Numbered from the stretch's first letter, positions 17,321-26,167 are shown. The stretch: 64,000 nucleotides of DNA from JAVBKV01 sp031553885 (GCA_031553885.1 JAVBKV010000053.1:1-64000), one strand, 5' to 3'. Made by a program: numbers and translations. Notes: a model not told the origin generated them from the sequence alone.

Positions 17321-17872
17321 GTGCGCAAGTTAAAGATAACAGAAATGAACCGGCTGAGTCCGGAGAATTTTAAGCAAACACCTAAAATTCCATTAATTGT
17401 CGTGTTGGACAACGTCAGGAGTCTGCACAATGTCGGTTCTGTATTCCGTACTTCCGACGCCTTTCTGGTAGAAGCCGTTTACCTGTGCGGGATAACAGCA
17501 ACTCCGCCTCATCCTGAGATTCACAAAACAGCGTTGGGTGCAGAACATACGGTTTCCTGGAAATACTTCGAAAAAACAATTGATGCTGTTACGGAATTAA
17601 AAAAAGCCGGATATTTTATTGTGGCCATTGAACAGGCAGAAGGAAGCCGGATGCTGGATTCATTTCCTTTTTCACTTCAGAAATATGCTGTAATCCTGGG
17701 TAATGAAGTCAAAGGTGTGGATCAGGAAGTGATGAACGAATGCGACTGTTGTATAGAAATCCCACAATTGGGCACCAAGCATTCACTGAATGTATCTGTC
17801 ACTTCCGGTATTATCATTTGGGAATTTTTCAAAGCACTCCCTCCTCGACCAGCACAACAATCCGTTCTGTAA
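17321..17872 (+). CDS. SpoU/TrmH-family RNA 2'-O-methyltransferase
   Basis: The 183-residue protein shows the three SPOUT motifs: NVRSLHNVGSVFRTSDAF (motif 1), YAVILGNEVKGVDQE (motif 2) and CIEIPQLGTKHSLNVSVTSG (motif 3). These form the knotted S-adenosylmethionine site. The RNA target (tRNA or rRNA ribose) cannot be read. I keep the GTG start at 17321 because MRKLKITEMNR resembles the start of related proteins; an ATG at 17345 is the alternative. Its last 44 bases overlap the 3' end of the convergent DUF4294 gene. Confidence 0.88.
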   Translation: MRKLKITEMNRLSPENFKQTPKIPLIVVLDNVRSLHNVGSVFRTSDAFLVEAVYLCGITATPPHPEIHKTALGAEHTVSWKYFEKTIDAVTELKKAGYFIVAIEQAEGSRMLDSFPFSLQKYAVILGNEVKGVDQEVMNECDCCIEIPQLGTKHSLNVSVTSGIIIWEFFKALPPRPAQQSVL

Positions 17873-18422
17873 GAGCATCTTTTCCTTTCGGATCCCATTC
17901 GGATTTCAGGCTGGCACCGAACATTCCGGCAAAAATATTCCAGAATCCGGCACGAATAGGTCCTAAGAACGCCTTCAGTATATCGTATGAACTTTGATTG
18001 CACTCCCGGTCGATCAATTTAATCAACAACTTACCCTGTGAAAGAGACATTTTTCTCAGGATGGGTTTGTACTCTGCATACAAGTCTTTTTCCATCCGTT
18101 TCAGGTGATCTTCCCGCTCCTTCTCCGGAAGTGTCTGCATGTATTCGTATGTTTCGATCAATGCTGCATAAATCAACTTGGCATAAGGCAAGGTTTTTTT
18201 TACATCCCGGATTAGTTTCCTGTATTGTTCTTCTTCCTTATTACTATCAAAAACCATCGGTGGAAAAATCGAAATATCCGGCAATACAACCACACGGACC
18301 GTATCTCCGTTTTCTACATAAAAAGGAGGTATGCTGTCTGTTGAAACCGGAGGCAAATTCTGCGCCTCCGTCCGGAAAACCCCGACTAACATTATAATTA
18401 CAAGGAACACATACAGTTTCAT
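17829..18422 (-). CDS. DUF4294 exported protein
   Basis: The 197-residue protein has a signal peptide (MKLYVFLVIIMLVGVFRTEA, cut before Gln). It contains the segment RKLIRDVKKTLPYAKLIYAA followed by MSLSQGKLLIKLIDRECNQSSYD, which I recognise as the DUF4294 family of Bacteroidetes. Function is unknown; the location should be periplasmic. Its 3' end overlaps the convergent methyltransferase gene by 44 bases, so both C-termini are encoded on opposite strands of the same DNA. A -7 box TAAATTTG (18459-18466, reverse strand) would give a leader of about 30 bases. Confidence 0.85.
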   Translation of the reverse strand: MKLYVFLVIIMLVGVFRTEAQNLPPVSTDSIPPFYVENGDTVRVVVLPDISIFPPMVFDSNKEEEQYRKLIRDVKKTLPYAKLIYAALIETYEYMQTLPEKEREDHLKRMEKDLYAEYKPILRKMSLSQGKLLIKLIDRECNQSSYDILKAFLGPIRAGFWNIFAGMFGASLKSEWDPKGKDALTERIVVLVEEGVL

Positions 18423-18483
18423 GCTGGCAGCTTACATTTCAGGCTCGTTTCATTTATACAAATTTATTCTTTTTTTCTTTTGC

Positions 18484-18514
18484 ATTGTTTTTTTCTGAAG
18501 AATAGTTACATTTG
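18484..18514 (+). promoter_or_regulatory. Promoter of the PorV-like/HHH gene pair
   Basis: The -7 box TACATTTG (18507-18514) is preceded at 19 bases by ATTG (18484-18487), a one-mismatch -33 box. The predicted start is near 18521, about 30 bases before the ATG at 18552. Confidence 0.55.
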
Positions 18515-18551
18515 TCACTACTTTAACCATTTATTTTTAACTAAAACAACT

Positions 18552-19352
18552 ATGAAACAAATCCTTTCCAGGGGAGTTTTTTTTATTATCTCCCTTTTTT
18601 TAACAAATCCTTATTCTCTTTTTGCATTTGAAGTACCATCCGGAACAGACACCCGTTCGTTTGCATTAGGAAACGTTCATGCCCTAAGCAAAGAACTTAT
18701 AAATCCCGCTTCCATATCTTTTGAAACCTGCGGAAAAGGAGGTATTTTCGTTTACAACCGTTTTCAGATGAAAGAGTTGAATACTTCCGGAGGTTATGCC
18801 ATTCTTCCTAATTCCGTTTTAGATATCGGAGTCAAATTTTCCGGATATGGATACGAAGATTACCATACCTGGGAATTACGAACCTGTGTTTCAAAAAAAG
18901 TAACCTCAGGTATAGCGCTGGGGAGTTACTTTTTATATGCCGGAGAATCCTTGGCAGGAGAAGAAAAAAACCGGAGTTATATCGCAGCTGGTATCGGATT
19001 GAATATACATACCGGAGAAAAATTCGAATTTGCATTACTGGCCGACAACCTTATCAATGACCTTCCGGAAAAATCGTCTCTACTGCATGCCGGAATAAAT
19101 TATCAAATCATCCGGAACTGGTATTTTTTATTAGAAACCGTCACCAACTGGAACGACTTTTTCAATCTTTCTGCTGGTTTTGAATACCTGTTATCCGAAC
19201 AAATGACCATCCGATGCGGAATTCGAACTCACCCCAAATCCCCTTCGTTCGGGATGGCATACAACTGGAAGAAATGGTCTGTAGACATAGGATTTTCATT
19301 CCATAATACGCTGGGAACCAGTAGCAGCATCAGTTTATCACTCCTATTCTAA
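18552..19352 (+). CDS. PorV/PorQ-like outer-membrane beta-barrel protein
   Basis: The 266-residue protein has a signal peptide (MKQILSRGVFFIISLFLTNP to LFA). The mature start is EVPSGTDTRSFALGNVHALS, followed by INPASISF, the pattern of PorV/PorQ/FadL-like barrels (R-x-x-A-L/M-G then NPA). The rest alternates short hydrophobic beta strands with glycine and aromatic residues and ends in LSLLF, a typical outer-membrane C-terminus. I chose the ATG at 18552 over a frame opening at 18480, which lies upstream of the promoter box. It is followed 45 bases later by the HHH/beta-barrel gene and likely forms an operon with it. Role unknown. Confidence 0.75.
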   Translation: MKQILSRGVFFIISLFLTNPYSLFAFEVPSGTDTRSFALGNVHALSKELINPASISFETCGKGGIFVYNRFQMKELNTSGGYAILPNSVLDIGVKFSGYGYEDYHTWELRTCVSKKVTSGIALGSYFLYAGESLAGEEKNRSYIAAGIGLNIHTGEKFEFALLADNLINDLPEKSSLLHAGINYQIIRNWYFLLETVTNWNDFFNLSAGFEYLLSEQMTIRCGIRTHPKSPSFGMAYNWKKWSVDIGFSFHNTLGTSSSISLSLLF

Positions 19353-19397
19353 TCAGATCCGGCCTCCATTCTTTCAAAACCTATAAAAAACACAACT

Positions 19398-21452
19398 ATG
19401 AAACCAATCATCTTATTTATGTTAACCGTTGCCTTACCCTTACACATCATTTTTGCCCAATCCACTTCCGATAATACCTCCTGGATGCAATACCTGGAAG
19501 AACTGGCGGATTCTGAAGAGGCTGATGTGAACTCCCTGGAACAATTGTTTGAGGAATTATCCTTTCTCAGCGAAAATCCGTTCGATCTGAATACGGTAAA
19601 AAAAGAGGACCTGGAAAAACTACCTTTTCTTTCAGGTATTCAAATTGAAAACATTATGTATTATCAGTACCGGTACGCGCCTCTCTCCAGCATATATGAG
19701 CTAAAAAACGTGGAAGAGTTGGATATGCAAACCATTAATTATCTTCTTCCTTTTGTTTATGTGGGAAAAACAACAGAAAAGATGACCCTGCAACCGGATC
19801 AAATAATCCGGCACAGCAAACACGATCTGCTGCTACGTTCCGACCTTTGTCTACAGGAAAAAGCGGGATACCGACAGGTAACTGAAGAAGAAAAAAAAGA
19901 AAAACCCAATTCATTTTACTTAGGTGAACCGTATTATTTAGCGATGAAATATGGATTCCAATATAAAAACCGCCTGCAATTCGGAATTACAGGAGAAAAA
20001 GACCCCGGAGAAGCTTTCTGGAATAAAAATCATCATGGATTCAACTTCTACTCCCTGCATCTGGCAATCAAAAACACCGGTATTCTCCAGGAGTTATACC
20101 TGGGAGATTACCGGGCATCTTTCGGGCAAGGGCTGATTCTCAACTCTGATTTCAGCATGGGAAAAACTTCCGATGCATCCAATCCCATGAAAAAGAACAA
20201 TGGATTCAAACGGCATTTTTCTACGGCAGAAAGCGGTTTCTTCAGAGGAGTTGCCGGAACATTGAAAGCCGGAGCAATCAAATTAAGTCTCTTTTATTCC
20301 CATAACCAACTCGATGCAAATGCCGACAGTAACTTTATTTATACATTCAAAACCGACGGATATCACAGGACCTATAAGGATCTTGAAAAGAAAAGACAGG
20401 CAACGGTCAATACCTGGGGAACCAATATCAGATGGGAAAAAGAGAGTTATTCGCTGGGAATTACCGCAGTCTCCTATTCTTTCGGAGGAAAGATGCTCAA
20501 TCCGGAACCCAAGCCCTATAATCTGTTTCACTTAAGAGAAAAAAAACACTATAATGCGAGTATCCATTATGGTTTCCAATGGAAAAAATTTTCAATGCAG
20601 GGAGAAACCGCTTTCAGTCCCAACGGAGGAACGGCTACCCTTAATCATGTATATTTTCATCCGGCAACATTTATCAGCCTGGTTTTTTCGTACAGAAATT
20701 ACACGCGTGACTATCAGGCTTTATACGCCCGTTCGTTCTCAGAATCCTCCGGCATACAAAACGAAGCCGGATTTTATACCGGCGCTAAAATAAAATTCAT
20801 GAGAAACTGGGAATTTGCAACTTATTTCGACCAGTTTCAATTTCCCTGGCTAAAATACGGGATCAACGGGCCTTCTTCCGGAACGGATGCGTTGGCTCAA
20901 CTATCCTATCATGTACTCAAAAAATTCCAGATTCGTACCCGGTACAAGTACAAACAAAAATATAAAAATCAGAATACGGAAGAAAAGGCAGAACCCCTCA
21001 TCTTACCATACGATCAGCACAAATGGAGATTGCAGGCAGATTACCAGACAGAAAAAGGTTTTGATTTCAATGTTCAGTTTGATTACAACCTGTATAAAAA
21101 CAATATGATCCAAAAAACCGGATGGTCTGTAACGTCAGGAACTGGAATCCATCCGTCCGGATTTCCGGTACAGGCCGATTGTTCCCTTGCCTATTTTCAC
21201 GCTTCGGACTGGAACAACAGAATAAGTGTTTATGAAAAACATATTTTGTATGCTTTCAGTTTTCCCTCTTATTACGGAGAAGGACTCAGGTATTATGTGA
21301 CAATGAAATGGAAAATTTCAGCCGGTATCAATTTTTATTTTAAAGTAGCCTCTACCCATTACTTCGATAGCAAAACAACAAGTTCTGATCTCGAAGCTAT
21401 TTCCGGAAGTGAAAAAACAGACATTTGCGGGCTCCTCAGATGTATTTTTTAG
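19398..21452 (+). CDS. Helix-hairpin-helix domain fused to a predicted outer-membrane beta-barrel
   Basis: The 684-residue protein has a signal peptide (MKPIILFMLTVALPLHIIFA, cut before Gln). Residues about 50-125 contain paired helix-hairpin-helix motifs of the ComEA kind (NPFDLNTVKKEDLEKLPFLS and APLSSIYELKNVEELDMQTI). The remaining 550 residues alternate polar and aromatic residues, with strands such as YLGDYRASFGQGLILNSDFS, and end in GLLRCIF, as outer-membrane barrels do. HHH domains usually bind DNA without sequence specificity. Here the domain would sit in the periplasm attached to a barrel. Such genes occur across Bacteroidetes, but I know of no established function. A role in DNA uptake or in protein contacts is a hypothesis. 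Confidence 0.75.
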   Translation: MKPIILFMLTVALPLHIIFAQSTSDNTSWMQYLEELADSEEADVNSLEQLFEELSFLSENPFDLNTVKKEDLEKLPFLSGIQIENIMYYQYRYAPLSSIYELKNVEELDMQTINYLLPFVYVGKTTEKMTLQPDQIIRHSKHDLLLRSDLCLQEKAGYRQVTEEEKKEKPNSFYLGEPYYLAMKYGFQYKNRLQFGITGEKDPGEAFWNKNHHGFNFYSLHLAIKNTGILQELYLGDYRASFGQGLILNSDFSMGKTSDASNPMKKNNGFKRHFSTAESGFFRGVAGTLKAGAIKLSLFYSHNQLDANADSNFIYTFKTDGYHRTYKDLEKKRQATVNTWGTNIRWEKESYSLGITAVSYSFGGKMLNPEPKPYNLFHLREKKHYNASIHYGFQWKKFSMQGETAFSPNGGTATLNHVYFHPATFISLVFSYRNYTRDYQALYARSFSESSGIQNEAGFYTGAKIKFMRNWEFATYFDQFQFPWLKYGINGPSSGTDALAQLSYHVLKKFQIRTRYKYKQKYKNQNTEEKAEPLILPYDQHKWRLQADYQTEKGFDFNVQFDYNLYKNNMIQKTGWSVTSGTGIHPSGFPVQADCSLAYFHASDWNNRISVYEKHILYAFSFPSYYGEGLRYYVTMKWKISAGINFYFKVASTHYFDSKTTSSDLEAISGSEKTDICGLLRCIF

Positions 21453-21490
21453 TGCCTTATCATTTTTTATCACCTTTTTTTGTCATTGTA

Positions 21491-21520
21491 TTTGATAATA
21501 TATTTTTTTTATTATCTTTG
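21491..21520 (+). promoter_or_regulatory. Promoter upstream of the TetR gene, with a long leader
   Basis: TTTG (21491-21494) and TATCTTTG (21513-21520) are 18 bases apart. The start would be near 21527, leaving about 340 bases of leader before the TetR ATG at 21867. The gap 21453-21866 is strongly A/T-rich. I see short complementary segments (CAAACTTT near 21573 with AAAGTTTG near 21638; TGAAAC at 21829 with GTTTCA at 21843) but no gene in it. Confidence 0.5.
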
Positions 21521-21866
21521 TGACGTAATAATTAATTAAAAGGATAAATAACATACATACTATCAAGAAAAACAAACTTTAAAAAAAGAATAAAAAAGTT
21601 AAGAATTCTTTTATCAGGCTGAATTTTCAACCAATAAAAGTTTGTTCTTTTGGTCGTATTCAAAACTAATGTGAGTAAAATTATATATTTAGCCTGGCCG
21701 GATATTTCCTGCCAAGAAGACAACCGCAAAAAAAGAATCAAAAAGTATCTAAGATTTCTGAAAGATTCTAATATAACTTCAAGCGGATAATCTTATTTTG
21801 TAATCCTCAAATCTTAATCTATGTTGAATGAAACGTTTGTGAGTTTCAATTTTTATTATTAGTATC

Positions 21867-22505
21867 ATGACTACAGAAAAAAAAACAAGAATCAGAAGAA
21901 CAAGAGATGTCATTGACAATCAATTGATGAATGCAGTGTGCAGAGTGATTAACGAATTAGGATTTTCCAATTTAGGAATTAATTCTGTTTCGGAAGTTGC
22001 CAAAGTAGAAAAAGCTTATATCTACAGAAACTTTGAAAGTTTTGACAATTTACTCGAAAGATACTTTGTCAGAAATGACTTTTGGGAAAGATTTATTGTA
22101 CAAAAAGCATACAATGAACACGCAAGCGATTTGAAAGAAATGTTTTCTTTCTATCTGACAGAGCTTTTCAAAACAATGGATCAAAGCAGAGAGTTTGAAA
22201 GTATTGCCCGTTGGGAAATTGCGGAACCGACCCCTTACATTTTGAAACATGCAAAAAGAAGAGAACTGGAAAACAGTGACCTTTTAGCCAAAAATGCCGA
22301 ATTTTTCAAAGGTTCGGGAATCGACATCGAAGCTTTATATGCTCTTTCCATTGCCGGTATTTTTTATCTGGTAATGCACAAAGACGTATCTCCTTTCTGT
22401 AACATTGATTTTAACACAAGAGAAGGTAAAAAACGCTTCGTTAATGCGATAGATCAATTGTCAGATATGATTTTTGAACAAAGAGAAAGAAATTTAAAGA
22501 AATAA
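21867..22505 (+). CDS. TetR-family transcriptional regulator
   Basis: The 212-residue protein has an N-terminal TetR DNA-binding domain (about 10-60) with the helix-turn-helix GINSVSEVAKVEKAYIYRNF, followed by SFDNLLERYF, and an all-helical C-terminal ligand domain (about 70-205). Such repressors usually control a neighbouring gene in response to a small molecule. The GH3-family enzyme gene 99 bases downstream is the obvious candidate, although a terminator separates them. The gene is noticeably richer in A/T than its neighbours, which hints at a different history. Confidence 0.88.
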   Translation: MTTEKKTRIRRTRDVIDNQLMNAVCRVINELGFSNLGINSVSEVAKVEKAYIYRNFESFDNLLERYFVRNDFWERFIVQKAYNEHASDLKEMFSFYLTELFKTMDQSREFESIARWEIAEPTPYILKHAKRRELENSDLLAKNAEFFKGSGIDIEALYALSIAGIFYLVMHKDVSPFCNIDFNTREGKKRFVNAIDQLSDMIFEQRERNLKK

Positions 22506-22528
22506 AAGAATCAAACTGATAATAAAAG

Positions 22529-22573
22529 AGAATATCTCAAGAGTGATTACTTTTGAGATGTTCTTTTGTTTTA
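22529..22573 (+). terminator. Intrinsic terminator after the TetR gene
   Basis: AGAATATCTCAA (22529-22540) pairs with TTGAGATGTTCT (22553-22564) over 12 bp with one G-T pair and a 12-base loop, followed by a T-rich tail. Confidence 0.75.
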
Positions 22574-22604
22574 TTAATAATCGCAATATATTAACGGATT
22601 TTGA

Positions 22605-24113
22605 ATGTTTTTTAATAAAGTTGCATTACAATTATTTTCTTCCAGATTAAAGAGTATTGCCAGGTTTGAACAATACGCGGATACTGTTCAAGCTGAACAG
22701 TTATCCTTCCTGATACAAACGGCAAAAAACTCAATCTGGGGCAAATCATTTGATTATGCTTCTATGCGGTCCTATAAAGACTTTGCCTCCCGCATACCTG
22801 TTCAGGACTATGAAAACATCAAACCGTTTATCCAACGAACCATGCAGGGGGAAGATAATTTGCTCTGGCCCGAAAAAATAACATGGTTTGCCCAATCTTC
22901 CGGAACTACCAATGACAAAAGCAAGTTTATTCCTGTCAGTCCTTCTTCGTTGAAAAAATGCCATTACCGTGGAGGAAAGGATACCGTAGCCACTTACCTG
23001 GACAACCACCCAGGCAGTCGGTTATTCGGAGGAAAAGGCCTCATTCTGGGAGGCAGTCACAAACCGTCTTACTACAATGAACACGTACAGACGGGAGACC
23101 TTTCTGCTATATTGATTGAAAATATCCACCCCCTGGCCAATTGTTTCCGGACTCCTGAAAAAAAAATCATCCTCATGGATGAATGGGAAGCCAAGCTGGA
23201 AGCTATCTTTCAGAAAACATACCGTCAGAATATTACCAATCTGTCCGGAGTCCCTTCCTGGATTCTGGTATTAATCAAAAAAATACTGGAAAAAACCGGC
23301 AAACGATACCTGACTGAAGTATGGCCCAATCTGGAGGTTTTTTTTCATGGAGGAGTCAGCTTTACTCCATACAAAGAACAATACAAGGCGCTCATCCCCT
23401 CTGACCGGATGAAATACATGGAGACATACAACGCTTCGGAAGGATTCTTTGCTTTACAAAATGACCTTAACGATCCCTCAATGCTTCTGATGCTGGATTA
23501 CGGTATTTTCTATGAATTTATACCAATCGAAGAAATTGAATCGGAGAATCCTGTTGTTTATCCGCTGACAGAAGTGGAATTAAATCGTAATTATGCAGTG
23601 GTTATGAGCAGCAACAACGGACTTTGGCGTTATAAGATCGGCGATACTGTCCGGTTTACGAGCAAAAATCCCTATAAAATTGTTGTGACCGGAAGGACCC
23701 GGCATTTCATCAATGCTTTCGGAGAAGAACTCATGATAGACAATGCTGAAAAAGCCTTACTGAAAGCTTGTGAAGCCACGGGAGCCAAGATATTAGAATA
23801 CACGGCTGCACCTGTGTATATGTCCACCGAAATGAAAGGAAAACATCAATGGTTGATCGAATTCGAAAATCCTCCTTCATCATTCACAGAATTTACTGCT
23901 GTTTTGGATGCATCTTTACAAAATATCAATTCTGATTATGAGGCCAAGCGGAAAAAAAATATGACGCTGGAAATGCCAAACATAACAGTTGCCCGTCCCG
24001 GATTATTTTATGACTGGCTGAAAACCAAAGGTAAACTAGGCGGACAACACAAAGTTCCCCGCCTGAATAACACAAGGGACATTATAGACGTGTTATTGGA
24101 AATGAATCGATGA
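22605..24113 (+). CDS. GH3-family acyl-adenylating enzyme
   Basis: The 502-residue protein belongs to the GH3 (auxin-responsive) branch of adenylate-forming enzymes. The phosphate-binding loop AQSSGTTNDKSKFIPVS begins near residue 97, MKYMETYNASEGFFALQ is the nucleotide-site motif near residue 270, and LWRYKIGDTVRF plus TGRTRHFINAFGEELMIDNA lead into the C-terminal domain. Plant GH3 enzymes join acids such as indoleacetate or jasmonate to amino acids via an acyl-adenylate. The substrate of bacterial members is largely unknown. No signal peptide is present, so it is cytoplasmic. The stop codon lies six bases from the end of convergent aguB with no clear terminator between them. Confidence 0.85.
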   Translation: MFFNKVALQLFSSRLKSIARFEQYADTVQAEQLSFLIQTAKNSIWGKSFDYASMRSYKDFASRIPVQDYENIKPFIQRTMQGEDNLLWPEKITWFAQSSGTTNDKSKFIPVSPSSLKKCHYRGGKDTVATYLDNHPGSRLFGGKGLILGGSHKPSYYNEHVQTGDLSAILIENIHPLANCFRTPEKKIILMDEWEAKLEAIFQKTYRQNITNLSGVPSWILVLIKKILEKTGKRYLTEVWPNLEVFFHGGVSFTPYKEQYKALIPSDRMKYMETYNASEGFFALQNDLNDPSMLLMLDYGIFYEFIPIEEIESENPVVYPLTEVELNRNYAVVMSSNNGLWRYKIGDTVRFTSKNPYKIVVTGRTRHFINAFGEELMIDNAEKALLKACEATGAKILEYTAAPVYMSTEMKGKHQWLIEFENPPSSFTEFTAVLDASLQNINSDYEAKRKKNMTLEMPNITVARPGLFYDWLKTKGKLGGQHKVPRLNNTRDIIDVLLEMNR

Positions 24114-24119
24114 AGTAAC

Positions 24120-25025
24120 TCATTCATCAATGAACCTCCGGTTCAAATCTGCAAAAGCATCAATCCTACGATCCCTGAAGAAGGGCCACCAGCGCCGGAC
24201 CTCCTCCGAACGCTTTAAGTTGAGTTCGACAATCTGGTTTTCTTCTTTATCGTTTGAAGCCTCTGCTAGCATTTCTCCCTGAGGACCGGCAATGAAACTA
24301 TTCCCCCAAAACTGAATACCTCCTGTTTGCCCGGAAGGATCGGATTCATGTCCTGTACGGTTGGCAGCCACCACATGCAACCCATTAGCTACGGCATGGC
24401 CGCGTTGAGCAATCACCCAAGCGTTTTTTTGCCGTTCTTTTTCTTCCTTTGTATCAGAAGACTCCCAACCGATTGCTGTCGGATAAATCAGCAGGTCTGC
24501 TCCTGCAAGTGCCATCAACCGGGCAGCTTCCGGGTACCACTGGTCCCAGCATACAAGAACGCCTAATTTACCGACGGATGTTTGTATAGGTCGAAAACCC
24601 ATATCTCCAGGTGTAAAATAAAACTTTTCGTAATAAGCCGGATCATCGGGAATATGCATTTTACGGTATTTCCCGGCAATCGTTCCGTCTTTTTCCAGAA
24701 CAACGGCCGTATTGTGATATAGCCCGGGGGCACGTTTTTCAAACAAAGACAACACCAGTACAACTCCCAATTCTTTAGCCAAAGCACCAAACCGTTCGGT
24801 GGAAGGTCCGGGTATCGTTTCCGCCAGATCGAACACCTGCGTATCTTCTGTCTGACAGAAATACAAGGAGTTGTGTAGTTCTTGCAAGACTACTAATTCA
24901 GCTCCCAGAGAGGCACAATCACGAATATTGGCAACCAGTTTTTCCTGGTTCGACGGTATATCCGGGGTATTGGATTGTTGGATCAGACCAACTCGGAGGG
25001 TATTGTTCATTTTTTGAGGTTTCAT
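24120..25025 (-). CDS. aguB: N-carbamoylputrescine amidase
   Basis: The 301-residue carbon-nitrogen hydrolase has the catalytic triad E49 (VVLQELHN), K122 (KYRKMHIPDD) and C159 (VLVCWDQWYPEAARL). Together with GNSFIAGPQGE this matches AguB. It hydrolyses N-carbamoylputrescine to putrescine, CO2 and ammonia, the last step of the agmatine route. It lies 41 bases downstream of aguA, which makes its substrate. An internal ATG at 25010 (MNNTLRV) is a possible alternative start; neither has a strong Shine-Dalgarno sequence. Confidence 0.94.
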   Translation of the reverse strand: MKPQKMNNTLRVGLIQQSNTPDIPSNQEKLVANIRDCASLGAELVVLQELHNSLYFCQTEDTQVFDLAETIPGPSTERFGALAKELGVVLVLSLFEKRAPGLYHNTAVVLEKDGTIAGKYRKMHIPDDPAYYEKFYFTPGDMGFRPIQTSVGKLGVLVCWDQWYPEAARLMALAGADLLIYPTAIGWESSDTKEEKERQKNAWVIAQRGHAVANGLHVVAANRTGHESDPSGQTGGIQFWGNSFIAGPQGEMLAEASNDKEENQIVELNLKRSEEVRRWWPFFRDRRIDAFADLNRRFIDE

Positions 25026-25066
25026 TTTAAATTGTGGGGTTTTTATCTTATAAGGTCCTTAAAGAT

Positions 25067-26107
25067 TCAAAAACTCAGAAATTTTTCCGGGAACTGCATA
25101 GTAATACAATGCAACGATCCGTGTTGTTTGATCAGGGGAAGACAATTGATTCCAATGATTTCCCTGCCGGGAAAAGCTTCCTGCAATGTTTTTCTTGCCA
25201 GTTCATCTTTCGGAGACCCATAAAAAGGCAATAGCACAGCTCCGTTAATTATCAGAAAATTAGCATATGTTGCCGGCAAGCGGTCTTCTCCGTCATATAC
25301 CGGATCGGCCATAGGCAGTTCTATCAACCGGTAAGGCTTACCTTCGAGGGTTCTGAATCGCTGCAATTCCTTTTCCATCAGGGATAATTCGTTGAAATGC
25401 TCATCGTTTTCATCACTGCATTTTACATAAGCTATTGTATTTTTGTCACAAAAGCGAGCCAGGGTATCAATATGGCTATCCGTATCGTCTCCGGCCAGAT
25501 AACCGTGATTCAGCCAAAGTACACGCCCGACATTAAAAATCATTTTCAGGTAATCGGCAATTTCTTCCTTGGTTTTGTATTCATTGCGATTGGGAGATAA
25601 TAGACAGGATGCGGTCGTCAGAATTGTACCACAACCATCGGTTTCAATACTTCCTCCTTCCAATACACAATGAAGCATACTCTGATAACCGACTTCAGAA
25701 GCAAAAGCATTACTTTCATACAATTTCCGGGTAATCCGGTTATCGTAATTGGCTGCAAATTTCATTCCCCAGCCGTTGAAAGTAAAATCGTAAATATAAG
25801 GGACGTCATCGACTATGATTGAAATAGCTCCATGGTCCCTCGCCCAGGTATCGTTTGACAGAATTTCCCTAAATATAATCCTGTTATCATCCACATCTCC
25901 TAAAGCCTGTTTCACTTCTTCCAAGTTGTCACAAACAATCAGCAGGCGTTCTCTTTTAAGTATTTCCCTGGCAATTTCCACATAACAGGGAATTACTTCA
26001 TTCAGAATTTCTTTCCAGTCGGTACCGGCATGAGGCCAGGTCAATTGTACTCCACTCTGAGGCGCCCACTCTGCCGGAAAATCTATATTGAAATTAGTAT
26101 GCTTCAT
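25067..26107 (-). CDS. aguA: Agmatine deiminase
   Basis: The 346-residue protein is a peptidyl-arginine-deiminase-fold enzyme with D86 and D91 in NDTWARDHGAI, H212/D214 in DTDSHIDTLARF and nucleophile C334 in QHGSLHCITMQFP. EGGSIETDGCGT is also conserved. It converts agmatine to N-carbamoylputrescine and ammonia, and the product is passed to AguB encoded next. Together they supply putrescine from decarboxylated arginine. A -7 box ends six bases before the ATG, so the transcript may begin at the start codon. Confidence 0.95.
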   Translation of the reverse strand: MKHTNFNIDFPAEWAPQSGVQLTWPHAGTDWKEILNEVIPCYVEIAREILKRERLLIVCDNLEEVKQALGDVDDNRIIFREILSNDTWARDHGAISIIVDDVPYIYDFTFNGWGMKFAANYDNRITRKLYESNAFASEVGYQSMLHCVLEGGSIETDGCGTILTTASCLLSPNRNEYKTKEEIADYLKMIFNVGRVLWLNHGYLAGDDTDSHIDTLARFCDKNTIAYVKCSDENDEHFNELSLMEKELQRFRTLEGKPYRLIELPMADPVYDGEDRLPATYANFLIINGAVLLPFYGSPKDELARKTLQEAFPGREIIGINCLPLIKQHGSLHCITMQFPEKFLSF

Positions 26108-26112
26108 GCTTG

Positions 26113-26120
26113 CAAAGATA
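26113..26120 (-). promoter_or_regulatory. -7 box directly upstream of aguA
   Basis: TATCTTTG on the reverse strand ends five bases before the aguA ATG at 26107, which would make the mRNA leaderless or nearly so. There is no TTTG at the usual -33 distance. The divergent gene has its own -7 box TACATTTG at 26142-26149. Confidence 0.35.
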
Positions 26121-26167
26121 AGGTTAATTTGGAAAAATGACTACATTTGTGTCAAACATTAATACGT

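Noticed and set aside
21532..21741. 69-codon reverse frame in the TetR leader
   Set aside because: A/T-rich, no ribosome site, no motif; more likely part of an untranslated leader.
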